Of a stretch of DNA of 64,000 bases, positions 1-9,107 are shown piece after piece. The notes under the pieces were generated by a model, which ran no database searches, was not told the DNA's origin, and saw only the letters and a program-made list of their open reading frames with translations. Position 1 is the first letter of the stretch. The number at the start of each line of letters is the position of its first letter. This DNA comes from Pseudobacter ginsenosidimutans (GTDB lineage: Bacteria; Bacteroidota; Bacteroidia; Chitinophagales; Chitinophagaceae), in NCBI RefSeq assembly GCF_007970185.1, contig NZ_CP042431.1:1054001-1118000 (forward strand). Direction: 5' to 3'. The translations under genes were made by a program, and so were the position numbers.

Positions 1-119
1 ACGATTTCAAAGGCACACTGAAACCCGGCAAACTGGGAGATATTGCTCCGAGCATTCTTACCGTGATGGGCTTACCCATCCCGAAAGATATGACGGGCGA
101 AGTGCTGATCAGCCAGTAA
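1..119 (+). CDS. gpmI: 2,3-bisphosphoglycerate-independent phosphoglycerate mutase, C-terminal end
   Basis: Only the last 38 codons are in the window, read from base 3 to the TAA at 117-119. The end reads KLGDIAPSILTVMGLPIPKD and then MTGEVLIS. This LGDIAPTIL...LGLPxPxxMTG pattern is the usual C-terminus of the alkaline-phosphatase-superfamily phosphoglycerate mutase, which interconverts 3- and 2-phosphoglycerate in the cytoplasm during glycolysis and gluconeogenesis. The catalytic metal and serine sites lie upstream of the window, so the family call rests on the tail alone. Related phosphopentomutases or sulfatases share parts of this tail and are the main alternative. A clear terminator follows 40 nt downstream. 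Confidence 0.75.
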   Translation, partial: DFKGTLKPGKLGDIAPSILTVMGLPIPKDMTGEVLISQ

Positions 120-159
120 AACATTAAACTACTGTACAGTACAGATATTAAAAAATGGA

Positions 160-195
160 AGCGGAAGCACCGGAAGGTACTTCCGCTTTTGTTTT
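160..195 (+). terminator. Rho-independent terminator after gpmI
   Basis: Stem AGCGGAAG (160-167) pairs with CTTCCGCT (180-187), followed by a T-rich run. It separates gpmI from the sigma-factor gene. Confidence 0.8.
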
Positions 196-370
196 GAATG
201 CATCCTGTATCTCCCTGTTGCTCCGGGACCGCATCCTGCCCGGATTTCAGAACTGCGGGTTTTATCCATAAAAACTCAGGTTCCGGCGATTTTTCCCACT
301 GTTTTTTTGGCTCCCGCGCAGCTATCTCTGCCAAAAATTGTCTAAATTAGAGGGCAACCAAACGGTTCAT

Positions 371-952
371 ATGACCGAAGAAGCCATACTTCAAGGCTGT
401 TTACGTAATAACACGACTGCCCAGCGGGAACTTTACCAACGCTTCAGCCCCCGCATGCTGTCGGTATGTTACAGGTTTGCCCACAACAGGGAAGATGCAG
501 AGGATATGTTGCAGGAAGGTTTTATTAAAGTGTTCTCTCAAATACACACCTTCCAGAACAAAGGCGCTTTTGAAGGATGGATAAGACGAATAATGGTTCA
601 TACCTGCATCAACCATCTTAAGAAAAACAAGAAGTTCAACGAAAGCGTGGATATCATCCATGCGAATAGTGTACAGGTGAGGGAAGAATCTGTGCCCTCC
701 ATTGTACAGGCGAAGCAGGTTGTGGAATGCATCCGCTTATTACCGATTGGTTACAGAACAGTGCTCAACCTTTATGCCATCGAAGGTTACACGCATAAAG
801 AGATTGCAGACATGCTGGATATTGAGGAAAGTACAAGCCGATCACAATACACGCGCGCCAAACAAATGCTAGAGGACATTCTTGTCAGAAAAAAGATCAT
901 TCAAAAACCGAAAGAAAAAGTCAACTGGCTGGGGATCGCAAGCGGCCACTAA
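371..952 (+). CDS. RNA polymerase ECF-type sigma factor
   Basis: The 193-residue product has the two-domain layout of an extracytoplasmic-function sigma-70 factor. Region 2 lies at about residues 17-80 (LYQRFSPRMLSVCYRFAHNR, EDAEDMLQEGFIKVF, GWIRRIMVHTCINHL). Region 4 lies at about 118-170 (LPIGYRTVLNLYAIEGYTHK, EIADMLDIEESTSRSQ). There is no long N-terminal region 1. I chose the ATG at 371. An in-frame TTG at 338 would add 11 residues that do not look like part of the family. The gene is followed 73 nt later by a protein with one membrane segment and a barrel-like C-terminus, a common pairing in Bacteroidota. That protein may be its regulator or a target (inference). Region 4 ends with a basic tail rich in Lys. 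Confidence 0.9.
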   Translation: MTEEAILQGCLRNNTTAQRELYQRFSPRMLSVCYRFAHNREDAEDMLQEGFIKVFSQIHTFQNKGAFEGWIRRIMVHTCINHLKKNKKFNESVDIIHANSVQVREESVPSIVQAKQVVECIRLLPIGYRTVLNLYAIEGYTHKEIADMLDIEESTSRSQYTRAKQMLEDILVRKKIIQKPKEKVNWLGIASGH

Positions 953-1025
953 GATCTTCAGTGTATAAAATGCTTTATCCAAACCTTTGAAAAATTAAAA
1001 AAACCCGTACAAACACAAAAGCATT

Positions 1026-2501
1026 ATGGAGCGCGGTTTTTACAATGATGACTTTGAGCAACTGATCAGGCAAAAAGCTGACCAATACAAAATGTTTCCT
1101 TCCGAAAATGCATGGAAAGGAATTCATCGCTCATTGCATACGCGCAGAAAATGGTATGGTCTTGGTTTATTGCTTTTCCTTGGCGGCATCAGTTACCTCG
1201 CATCATTGCAACTGATGGCACCTTCCACTCCTGCAAAAAAGATCCATATACATTCACCTGCTTCCAGCACAACCGATCAATCCGGCAATTCATCTTCCAA
1301 TACAATTTCTATCAATGGGCCTGTTGCAGTAGCTTCCAATTCTTCCAGCTCCGGTCAGAGCGGATCCGGTTTCACCGTATTCTCCCCGGCGCCATTCAGG
1401 GGCACTGACAACGATGATGAAGAAACTCCTGTTACCTATCCATCCGAATCAGATCTTCCCCATACCATAGTGATCACAGAATTGCCTGAACAAACTATCG
1501 TGGATGAGATCTTCCTGGAAAAGCCAAGAAAAACAAGCAATGCCGTAACTGCATTCCCTGTTTTCCCTGGCCAGCCTGAAGAAACACCTGTAGCCGGACT
1601 TGCACTGGTAACCGATGTTTCCGATACGAAGATCAACAGCCATGAGATCAAAATTCCAGCTGCTTCCAAAACAACGGCCAGTACTCAAAAATCCGGCAAG
1701 GAAGAAGATGAAAAAAGGATCAACTGGCTCCAGGAATACGCAGTGTATGAGCTAACGCCCCCGCCTATGCGCAGATGGGCCTGGCAGCTGGCATTCTCTC
1801 CTACCATGAACTACCGCAAACTCACCAGCAATACCAGCGTGTATGATCAGATCAATATCAAAGGACTGCCCGCAGGCGCCATTGAGGGCAAACCCGAAAC
1901 CCTTGTAAGCCATCAACCCGCCTTGGGCTTCGGACTGGGATCTTACATGGTATACTCCATCAACAAGAATTTCAGGGTTACTGCCGGTCTGCAACTGAAT
2001 TATTCCCGCTACGCTATCAAAGCATACACCGCACCAGTTCCGGAAAGAGGAAAAATTGCACTGGATGTATCGGGCAGACAACCCGACAGTCTCGTAAGCT
2101 ATACACGCCTGCGCAATTTCAGCGGAGACAAGGCCGAGGATATCCAGAACCAGTACTTCCAGTTCTCTGCACCAATCGGAATGGAAGTGAGCCTGCTGGG
2201 TAATGAAAAACTGCAGGTCAATATCGCAGGAACCATTCAACCTACTTATCTTCTTAATCGCAACTCATACCTCATCACAACAGATTTCAAGAACTATATG
2301 AGAGCGCCCAGCCTCGTACGCCGCTGGAATGTGAATGCAGGCGCCGAGATCTTCGTGAGCTACAAAACAGGAAGCCTCAAATGGCAGGTTGGTCCGCAAT
2401 TCCGTTACCAGTTGCTGAGCAGCTACGTAAAGGAATACCCTATCCGCGAATACCTGATGGAATACGGCGTGAAGATCGGAGTTACAAAAACCATTCGCTA
2501 G
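1026..2501 (+). CDS. Single-pass membrane protein with barrel-like C-terminal domain
   Basis: Product of 491 residues, not assigned to a named family. Residues 1-42 are polar and would be cytoplasmic. Residues about 44-64 (WYGLGLLLFLGGISYLASLQ) form one hydrophobic segment. Residues about 70-235 are a Ser/Thr/Pro-rich, probably disordered linker. From about 240 to the end the sequence alternates in the way of outer-membrane beta-barrels (for example AFSPTMNYRK, GFGLGSYMVYSINKNFRVTA, QVGPQFRYQL). An inner-membrane anchor fused through a linker to a barrel-like domain is odd, and the N-terminus recalls the cytoplasmic part of an anti-sigma factor. Given the sigma-factor gene just upstream, an anti-sigma or envelope-sensing role is plausible but unproven. 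Alternatively the C-terminus may be a soluble periplasmic beta domain. Confidence 0.7.
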   Translation: MERGFYNDDFEQLIRQKADQYKMFPSENAWKGIHRSLHTRRKWYGLGLLLFLGGISYLASLQLMAPSTPAKKIHIHSPASSTTDQSGNSSSNTISINGPVAVASNSSSSGQSGSGFTVFSPAPFRGTDNDDEETPVTYPSESDLPHTIVITELPEQTIVDEIFLEKPRKTSNAVTAFPVFPGQPEETPVAGLALVTDVSDTKINSHEIKIPAASKTTASTQKSGKEEDEKRINWLQEYAVYELTPPPMRRWAWQLAFSPTMNYRKLTSNTSVYDQINIKGLPAGAIEGKPETLVSHQPALGFGLGSYMVYSINKNFRVTAGLQLNYSRYAIKAYTAPVPERGKIALDVSGRQPDSLVSYTRLRNFSGDKAEDIQNQYFQFSAPIGMEVSLLGNEKLQVNIAGTIQPTYLLNRNSYLITTDFKNYMRAPSLVRRWNVNAGAEIFVSYKTGSLKWQVGPQFRYQLLSSYVKEYPIREYLMEYGVKIGVTKTIR

Positions 2502-2540
2502 CCTGTTGCTTCCACAATGGCAATTACTTATTTTTACCGG

Positions 2541-3158
2541 ATGAAACTGAACCTGATAATCCTGGCCATCTGCTCCTGCGTGGCTATCTGGTCCTGCAAA
2601 GAAAAACCTGCACAAACGCCGGCTGAAACAACAGCCGCCGATTCTTCTGCCACTCCCAATAAAGAAATTTCCTATCTCCCTGTTGGAGACCTGATTCGCG
2701 AAGACATTCGCCGCGTGGATTCATTTGCAGCAGGCATTCTTTATAAGAAAGAAAGTACAAAGATTGATTCCTCCTATATCAACCTGGAAACTTTTAAAAA
2801 GATGACGGCACAGTTCCTGCTTCCTGAACTTGATTCCAGCAGGTTCCAGGAACTCTTCGGACATGAGTCCTTCATGGACGAAACCACTGAAATGATCAAT
2901 TTCATCTATCCCGCAAAAGATACAGGCACTTCCCTCCGCAAAGTTGTGGTGTACATCAGGCCATCGCTGAACGTAGACAAAGTGAACAGGATCTATATGG
3001 AAAAAGAGTTCAGGGATGGAAATGACTTCGTACAACAAAAGCTGACCTGGGTAATAGAGAAATACTTTTATATCCTCACTATCAGGCATCCACAAAAAGG
3101 AGAACCCGTTACCAGCATAGAAAAAGTGATCTGGGACCCGCAAAGCTACGCCTACTAG
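2541..3158 (+). CDS. Putative lipoprotein of unknown function
   Basis: A 205-residue product. The start at 2541 gives a textbook lipoprotein signal, MKLNLIILAICSCVAIWSC, with Cys19 as the predicted lipidated residue. An upstream in-frame ATG at 2517 would add MAITYFYR and blur the signal, so I prefer 2541. After the signal comes a short Ala/Thr-rich linker, then a globular part with no motif I recognise. It lies 39 nt after the barrel protein and could be co-transcribed with it. Function is unknown. A periplasm-facing lipoprotein partner of the preceding membrane protein is one possibility. Confidence 0.75.
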   Translation: MKLNLIILAICSCVAIWSCKEKPAQTPAETTAADSSATPNKEISYLPVGDLIREDIRRVDSFAAGILYKKESTKIDSSYINLETFKKMTAQFLLPELDSSRFQELFGHESFMDETTEMINFIYPAKDTGTSLRKVVVYIRPSLNVDKVNRIYMEKEFRDGNDFVQQKLTWVIEKYFYILTIRHPQKGEPVTSIEKVIWDPQSYAY

Positions 3159-3195
3159 TAATTCCGGGCATTCCGTACCTTCGTAGGAACAGACT

Positions 3196-5115
3196 ATGAC
3201 GGCACAGGAATTTCAGCAGCAGTCCCATAAGATCCCCACCGATCCGGGCATATACAAATACTATGATACACAGGATAATCTCCTGTATGTAGGCAAGGCC
3301 AAGAGCCTGCGCAAAAGGGTGAGCTCTTATTTCAGCAAGACCTTCACTTCCTACAAAACGCATGAACTGGTGCAGCGCATCGCGCGCATCGAGTTCACCA
3401 TCGTGGATTCCGAACAGGATGCCTTCCTGCTGGAGAATTCGCTGATCAAACAATTCCAGCCACGCTACAATATCAACCTGAAAGATGATAAGACCTATCC
3501 TTATATCGTTCTGAAAAAAGAACCATTCCCCCGCGTATTCCTTACCCGCCGGAAGATCAACGACGGATCCGAATACCTGGGACCATTCACTTCTGTTGCG
3601 CGTGTTCGCGAGCTCATCGATTTCATCAGGTCGAATATCCCTCTCCGGACCTGTAAGCTCAATCTAACTGAAACCAACATACGAAAACATAAATTCAAGG
3701 TCTGCCTGGAATATCATCTCGGTAATTGTAAAGGTCCCTGCGAAGGATTCCAATCCGAAGAGGATTACCAGGATGGATTGAACCAGGTAAAGAATGTACT
3801 GAAAGGGAATCTTAACCCCGTGATCCAGCATTTCAAACAGGAAATGCGCGCAGCGGCTGAACAACTGGCATTTGAGAAAGCCGCAATCCTGCACAAGAAG
3901 ATAGAGCACCTGGAACAATACCAGGCAAAATCGATCATTGTTTCCAACCGGATGATGACGGCAGATGTGTTCTCAATCCTGCGGGATAACGACCTGGCCT
4001 ATGTGAACTATCTCATGATGGAGAATGGCTCCATCGTTCAAACCCATACGGTACAACTGGAGACCCACCTGGATGAAACGGATGAAGAAGTACTGGCTTT
4101 CGGTATCGCACAGCTGCGTTCCACTTTCAACAGTCCCGCCGCAGAGATCATCCTCCCCTTCCCCATCAACTATGAAGAACCTGGCGTGGTGCTCACCATT
4201 CCCAAAGGCGGCGACAAAAAGAAACTCCTGGAGCTCTCAGAAAAGAACGTGAATTATTTCCGCGAAGAACTGTTCAAGAAAAAAATACTGCAACTGGAAG
4301 GCAAGGATGATATGGAGCGAAAGAAAGTGCTGTACCAATTACAGGATGATCTGCAATTACCGGAAGTTCCGGTGCATATCGAATGTTTCGATAACTCCAA
4401 CTTCCATGGAAGTTATCCCGTTTCGGCGATGGTCTGTTTCAGGGACGGTGTGCCCAGCAAAAAAGATTATCGTCATTACAATGTGAAAACTGTGCAGGGC
4501 ATCAATGACTTTGCCACGATGAAGGAAGTGGTTGGAAGGCGTTACAAACGCCTGATGGATGAAGGCGCTTCCCTGCCTCAACTGGTGATCATCGATGGCG
4601 GCAAAGGGCAGCTGGGCTATGCGCTGGAAGCCATAGAAGAGCTCGGGCTACAGGGCAGGATGACACTTGTAGGCCTTGCCAAGAATGAAGAGGAATTATT
4701 CTTTGCTGGTGATCAGCAAAGCCTGAAGCTTCCCTACAACAGCGAAAGCCTGAAACTGATCAGGCGTATCCGCGATGAAGTGCATCGCTTCGGTATCACA
4801 TTTCACCGGAAGAAAAGAAGTCAGGGCACATTCAAGAATGAGCTGGAACAGATCAAAGGGATCGGAAAGAATACAGCCGATCAGTTGCTGAAAGAATTCA
4901 GAAGTGTGAAGCGAATAAGGGAAGCCGGGGAGGAAGCGATTGCCAGGCTGATCGGATCATCAAAAGCAAAGATCATTGCAGCCCATTTCAAAGCTGCAGA
5001 CAATAATGGCAAAGCAGATTCCAACGATGGTGTCAACGGTGAAAACAATGCCCCTGCAGCTCCGCAGGAAGGCCATGCAGATAGCTCAACAGGTCCAAAC
5101 GAAAGCACTGTCTGA
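3196..5115 (+). CDS. uvrC: UvrABC excinuclease subunit C
   Basis: The 639-residue protein is the nuclease subunit of nucleotide excision repair, making both incisions around UvrB-marked DNA damage. The N-terminal GIY-YIG nuclease domain is visible at residues about 14-95 (DPGIYKYYDTQDNLLYVGKA). Residues about 170-175 hold a CxxxxC-type segment (CLEYHLGNCKGPC). A UVR-like UvrB-contact helix follows near 205-240. The UvrC RNase H-like domain with HIECFDNSNFHGSYPVSAMV and VIIDGGKGQL lies at about 385-480. Helix-hairpin-helix motifs (IKGIGKNTADQLLKEF) are near 550-600. The last 35 residues are a low-complexity Asn/Ala/Ser tail not needed by the family. Lengths near 600 are typical. Confidence 0.97.
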   Translation: MTAQEFQQQSHKIPTDPGIYKYYDTQDNLLYVGKAKSLRKRVSSYFSKTFTSYKTHELVQRIARIEFTIVDSEQDAFLLENSLIKQFQPRYNINLKDDKTYPYIVLKKEPFPRVFLTRRKINDGSEYLGPFTSVARVRELIDFIRSNIPLRTCKLNLTETNIRKHKFKVCLEYHLGNCKGPCEGFQSEEDYQDGLNQVKNVLKGNLNPVIQHFKQEMRAAAEQLAFEKAAILHKKIEHLEQYQAKSIIVSNRMMTADVFSILRDNDLAYVNYLMMENGSIVQTHTVQLETHLDETDEEVLAFGIAQLRSTFNSPAAEIILPFPINYEEPGVVLTIPKGGDKKKLLELSEKNVNYFREELFKKKILQLEGKDDMERKKVLYQLQDDLQLPEVPVHIECFDNSNFHGSYPVSAMVCFRDGVPSKKDYRHYNVKTVQGINDFATMKEVVGRRYKRLMDEGASLPQLVIIDGGKGQLGYALEAIEELGLQGRMTLVGLAKNEEELFFAGDQQSLKLPYNSESLKLIRRIRDEVHRFGITFHRKKRSQGTFKNELEQIKGIGKNTADQLLKEFRSVKRIREAGEEAIARLIGSSKAKIIAAHFKAADNNGKADSNDGVNGENNAPAAPQEGHADSSTGPNESTV

Positions 5116-5210
5116 TATCAGGAACGCACTAATTATTTCGGGGGTAAGTAAACTGTAATTGGTCGGTAGATAACGATCTTTTGAGAGAGAGATATGTCCT
5201 AAAAAAATAA

Positions 5211-5241
5211 GGGGCCCGGATAGACATCCAGCCCCGTTTTT
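5211..5241 (+). terminator. Probable terminator after uvrC
   Basis: GGGGC (5211-5215) and GCCCC (5231-5235) form a hairpin followed by TTTTT. The 329-nt gap 5116-5444 holds this hairpin and the one at 5388-5424. I see no gene there. Confidence 0.65.
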
Positions 5242-5387
5242 AAAATCCAATATCCTATGAAAAACCAGTGTAAAAATAGTGAATAGGCATCATAAAACAA
5301 TAACGGAAATGGGTATTTTCCAAAAATCTTACGGTGTGTTGAACCAAATCCGCCCTCAGACTGAAGCATTTATAAACTAACACATAA

Positions 5388-5424
5388 AAAAAACGGCATC
5401 GTAAAAATACGATGCCGTTTTTTT
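5388..5424. terminator. Bidirectional terminator between uvrC and gldN
   Basis: AACGGCATCGT (5392-5402) pairs with ACGATGCCGTT (5409-5419). An A-run precedes and a T-run follows, so it can stop transcription from either side. It lies 20 nt past the gldN stop and probably ends the gld operon. Confidence 0.85.
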
Positions 5425-5444
5425 ATATCAGATAACTTTCTGTC

Positions 5445-6494
5445 TTAATATGACCAGAGATCCTGTTCGTAGTTGAAAATCTTCTCTTTTACATTTTCTC
5501 CTTCGAGTAATGCAAGGATAGGATCCTTTACATAAGATTTGATGAACAGATCGTTCGGGTTGTTGATGGTTGACTTGATAATTCTGCTGGAGAACATACG
5601 GCTCTCGAATAGTTCTTCCCAACTAACCTTTCCACCAAAGTTGCGGCCATTGTATACTTCATACTTGGCGAAAGTGGTGCGAAGATCAGGATAGTACACC
5701 CAGAACAGCGGTGTTACGTCGCGGAAGGAACCATCTTCGTTGTAGATGGATTTCAGCGGAGCGATACCGAGAATACGGGTGAACAAGCGGGAAGATTCTT
5801 TATCGAAGATCACATCTTCTTTGATCCAGTAGCGTTCAACAGATTTATCAGGATCGAATTCATCGATGATGGTTGTATCCTTCATGAGGCCTTTGGAACC
5901 ATCTGAATCATTCACCAGGTCAGGGATCTGGATCACTCTTGGCACGCCTACGAGCGCTGTTGCGATCTCTTTGAATGTGATGGGAGTGGTGAACCTGTCG
6001 TCAAGAGGAGCGAAAGCAGTGATGCTATCGTTCTTGATGGCATTGAGCAGGATCATGATAAAGCGTTGGTTACCGAGATCGCCATCAGCTTTGTAAACGA
6101 AGGGAAGGTTCATTTTTTCGTGTACATCGATTTCTCTCCATACACGTTGAACATAAACCGCATCATCTTCACGGATATGCTCATACGCCAATGGGGTACG
6201 CTCTTTTACGAGGTTGCGTTCAATGGCATTGTCATTGCGCAAAGAAGGCTTCAGTGGCGGTATGTTGAGGTCTGCTTCCGGGGGTGCGGCCACAACGGGC
6301 TTCACGGTATCGGGAGCCGGTGCGATAGCAGCGGGATTGGCAGCAGCCTGTGTTCTGTTGCTGTTCGTTTTCTTTGCGGTGGTAGTGCGGGTAGACTTCT
6401 CGCGAACAGGCTTTTTGGCCTGCGCATCCACCTCTGTGGAAACAAACGCTAACACTGCGAGCAGCATTCCGAGTTTGATAAGACGGTTCTTCAT
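5445..6494 (-). CDS. gldN: Gliding motility / type IX secretion protein GldN
   Basis: The 349-residue protein starts with a signal peptide (MKNRLIKLGMLLAVLAFVSTE to about residue 25). It continues with a Lys/Thr/Ala/Pro-rich linker to about residue 90 and then the conserved GldN core. Hallmark segments are EHIREDDAVYVQRVWREIDV and HEKMNLPFVYKADGD. GldN (PorN) sits on the periplasmic side of the outer membrane and forms the ring of the type IX secretion system with the lipoprotein GldK (PorK). It is the last gene of gldK-gldL-gldM-gldN, 28 nt after gldM, and is followed by a bidirectional terminator. Length fits the family. Confidence 0.95.
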   Translation of the reverse strand: MKNRLIKLGMLLAVLAFVSTEVDAQAKKPVREKSTRTTTAKKTNSNRTQAAANPAAIAPAPDTVKPVVAAPPEADLNIPPLKPSLRNDNAIERNLVKERTPLAYEHIREDDAVYVQRVWREIDVHEKMNLPFVYKADGDLGNQRFIMILLNAIKNDSITAFAPLDDRFTTPITFKEIATALVGVPRVIQIPDLVNDSDGSKGLMKDTTIIDEFDPDKSVERYWIKEDVIFDKESSRLFTRILGIAPLKSIYNEDGSFRDVTPLFWVYYPDLRTTFAKYEVYNGRNFGGKVSWEELFESRMFSSRIIKSTINNPNDLFIKSYVKDPILALLEGENVKEKIFNYEQDLWSY

Positions 6495-6522
6495 TGTTCC
6501 CTTTGTTTAAAAGAAGTTTATG

Positions 6523-8109
6523 TTATTTCAGCTTGAAGGTCATGGATCCAATGTCGCGTTGTTTTCCGTCAGGACCAATTACCGTGATATTATCGAAGAA
6601 TACCACAGAGCCGGGGCCTGTGCGGCTTACCAGTTGAGCAGCCTGACCGCTCCAACGGTTACCGTTGTTGGTAGCTTCAGCATAAACCTGGATGGGTCCA
6701 CCCTGAGCACCGAACCTATAGCTGACAACTTTATATGGCGCTTCAAAATCTGAGTCTTCCAGTTTGGCGATGATACCACCAATGGCTTTGAATTCAGCAG
6801 CTCCGATATTACCGCTTTTCTTGGTGCCGAGGAAGGCAGCAGGATTGGGCAGGTATTTTACGCGCATGGGGAACTTGTAGCTTTTGCCATCGGCATTCAC
6901 TACGATATCTGCCATACCCGGAGTTCTGGGGCGTGCAACGTAGTTGTCGCCTCCTGATTTGTTGATCTCGCCATTGCTGAAGCTTACGCGCACTTTTTCT
7001 GCGCCTACGCTACCGCCGGAGATGGTCATCGGGTTGTCTACACCGATATACAGTACGTTCATCTTCTGAAGGAACACAGAGGCTCCTGAAGGTGTACCGA
7101 TCGTGTATTCAACAATTTCGTTCTTTTCCTTCACTTCACCGTCAGGTGTAGTGTACCGGATCTTTACATTGATCTTCTGTGTACCTGCTCCTGAAGCAGT
7201 GGTCTTGTAGATCGCTTTACCACGCTCGAGCTGCATTGGCTTACCACCGATGAAGATCTCAGGCTTGGCGGCTTCGCTGAAAGCGCCGATACCAGCCGTG
7301 ATCTCGATGGGGTCACCAGGCATCGCATAAGTTCTGTTGGCCTGTGCGATCGCTTCAAACTGATCGTATACAAGTTTCACCGCACCGATCTGCTGGTGGC
7401 AGAAATCGATCACCTGGGCTTCAGAGTTCCTTACGTCGTTCTGAAGTTTGTTCAGGATGGTCATGGCAGCGATGGCTGGCGTCATATGGAAATTGCTCAT
7501 GGTCCAGCCATTGGCATTGTTCTCATATTTATTACCGCTGGTAGATTTCGGAACCGTGAGATCTATTGGCAGCGATTTCTGGAAATCAGCTACAGCCTTT
7601 GTTACAGCAGCTTTGGTAGCAGGATTTTCAGCGAAAGCAGGATCATTAGGGTCCAGCACACCGATCAGTTTCTTTTTGAAGTCATCGATCTTTTTATACA
7701 ACTCTTCGCCTTTGCCTTCTTTTTCAAGGAGGCGGGTAGAGGCATCGAGTTTGTCGGCATTCATTTTTTGTTCGCCGTTCTCTTCGTGAGAACCTGCGTA
7801 TTCAGCAAGCTGATTTTTCAAATTTTGAATTTCAGTATACATCGAAGCAGCAAGTGCTTTTGCAGCTTCTGCTTTGGGAGCCCAGATGGCAGCTTTGGCT
7901 GCAGTCTGGCCATCCTTCTTCTTCTCTTCCAGTGACTGGTATGTCAAAGCGTTCTTGTCGCTGATGATCTGGTTCGAAGTAGTGATACTGTTATTTACGG
8001 TTTCGAAGGCATTGATGATTTCTGATGATACGTTGAGTGCCAGCAATGCTGTCAACACCAGGTACATCATATTGATCATCTTCTGCCGGGGCTCTTTTGG
8101 TAAAGCCAT
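6523..8109 (-). CDS. gldM: Gliding motility / type IX secretion motor protein GldM
   Basis: A 528-residue protein beginning MALPKEPRQKMINMMYLVLT, the conserved GldM N-terminus. One transmembrane helix at about residues 12-32 is followed by a long periplasmic part. In known structures this part comprises four domains (D1-D4) that dimerise and span the periplasm. With GldL, GldM forms the proton-driven inner-membrane motor, and its far end contacts the GldK/GldN ring. Helical D1 covers about 40-220, and the remainder is beta-rich (for example NRTYAMPGDPIEITAGIG near 265-285). It lies 79 nt after gldL. No truncation or odd residue stands out. Confidence 0.96.
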   Translation of the reverse strand: MALPKEPRQKMINMMYLVLTALLALNVSSEIINAFETVNNSITTSNQIISDKNALTYQSLEEKKKDGQTAAKAAIWAPKAEAAKALAASMYTEIQNLKNQLAEYAGSHEENGEQKMNADKLDASTRLLEKEGKGEELYKKIDDFKKKLIGVLDPNDPAFAENPATKAAVTKAVADFQKSLPIDLTVPKSTSGNKYENNANGWTMSNFHMTPAIAAMTILNKLQNDVRNSEAQVIDFCHQQIGAVKLVYDQFEAIAQANRTYAMPGDPIEITAGIGAFSEAAKPEIFIGGKPMQLERGKAIYKTTASGAGTQKINVKIRYTTPDGEVKEKNEIVEYTIGTPSGASVFLQKMNVLYIGVDNPMTISGGSVGAEKVRVSFSNGEINKSGGDNYVARPRTPGMADIVVNADGKSYKFPMRVKYLPNPAAFLGTKKSGNIGAAEFKAIGGIIAKLEDSDFEAPYKVVSYRFGAQGGPIQVYAEATNNGNRWSGQAAQLVSRTGPGSVVFFDNITVIGPDGKQRDIGSMTFKLK

Positions 8110-8188
8110 GGATCTGGGTTTTTCAGTTTAAACAATTCAAAGTCTAATGCGTACGATTGGGTACAGGATTATTGGACCGCCTGTGTGA

Positions 8189-8956
8189 TTAGCGACCTTG
8201 CATAGCGCTGAGCATGTTTCCGTAAACGGTGTTCAGGCTGCTGAGGTTACCCGCCAGTTTGGCGATTTGCTCATGGGCTTTCTTCGCATCTTCAACGCTG
8301 TTCTGCATGGTTTGAGAAGCAGCGGCGAGGTTGCCGTAAAAACCTTTCATGGCTTTCAGGTGGTTGTTGGTGTCCTGTAATTCCAGTTCGTAGATCGCAT
8401 TGAGAGAACCGAGGTTCTTGGTCAATACAGAAACCTGCTCATGGAATTGTTTAGTGCTGTCTGCTGCAGAATTGAAAGTAGTGATGGTAGCAGTAGCGCC
8501 CTGGTAGGCAGTTGTCATCTGTCCCAATGCATTGGCTGCTTCTTTTGTTTTAGCAGAGTAGTCATTGGTAGATTTTACTACATCAGATACATCAGCAATA
8601 TTGCTAACAGATGTGCCCAGTTTTTTGAATCCGTCGCTCAGGCTTTTCAGGCTGGCTGGGGTGATGTCGGCATCCTGCATCATTTTGTTCATGTTGTCCA
8701 GAGCAGGGTTACCGGAAGAAGCGCCACCGGCCAGTTTAGGCAAAGCCTCAGCTATAGCGTGCATTTCAGATCCGGGAGGAGGTAAGAATGCGTATACAAC
8801 AAAAATAACTGCTTCTGTGATCAGACCTGCTGTAAGGAAGAAGTCTGCCAGAGGTTGGTGCGTAATCTTCTGCCAGGCGCCAAAGATTACGATAGCAGCG
8901 CCCATACAAACGATTATGTTTACAATTCTTTCTGTTGATTTAGAAACTCCAGCCAT
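8189..8956 (-). CDS. gldL: Gliding motility / type IX secretion motor protein GldL
   Basis: The 255-residue protein has two N-terminal transmembrane helices, at about residues 12-30 (NIIVCMGAAIVIFGAWQKI) and 38-58 (FLTAGLITEAVIFVVYAFLP). A cytoplasmic region rich in predicted coiled coil follows. This is the standard GldL/PorL layout. GldL is the proton-conducting partner of GldM in the rotary motor that powers type IX secretion and gliding. The helix pair carries Glu49 (ITEAV), the acidic residue type expected within the membrane. It is separated from gldK by 151 nt. Confidence 0.95.
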   Translation of the reverse strand: MAGVSKSTERIVNIIVCMGAAIVIFGAWQKITHQPLADFFLTAGLITEAVIFVVYAFLPPPGSEMHAIAEALPKLAGGASSGNPALDNMNKMMQDADITPASLKSLSDGFKKLGTSVSNIADVSDVVKSTNDYSAKTKEAANALGQMTTAYQGATATITTFNSAADSTKQFHEQVSVLTKNLGSLNAIYELELQDTNNHLKAMKGFYGNLAAASQTMQNSVEDAKKAHEQIAKLAGNLSSLNTVYGNMLSAMQGR

Positions 8957-9107
8957 AGATTAATTTTTAAATGGTTAGAAAACGGGTTTTCAGGGTTTGG
9001 AAATTAAATGTTTAATGCCATTACAATAAGATACTGGTTTGCTTCTCCTCGTAAATCAAAGCAATTAACGATTCAATACAGTCACAAATTTTCTTCTTGG
9101 CAGAATT

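Noticed and set aside
338-370. N-terminal extension of the sigma factor from TTG 338
   Set aside because: The extra 11 residues are not part of the family pattern, and the ATG at 371 gives a standard N-terminus.
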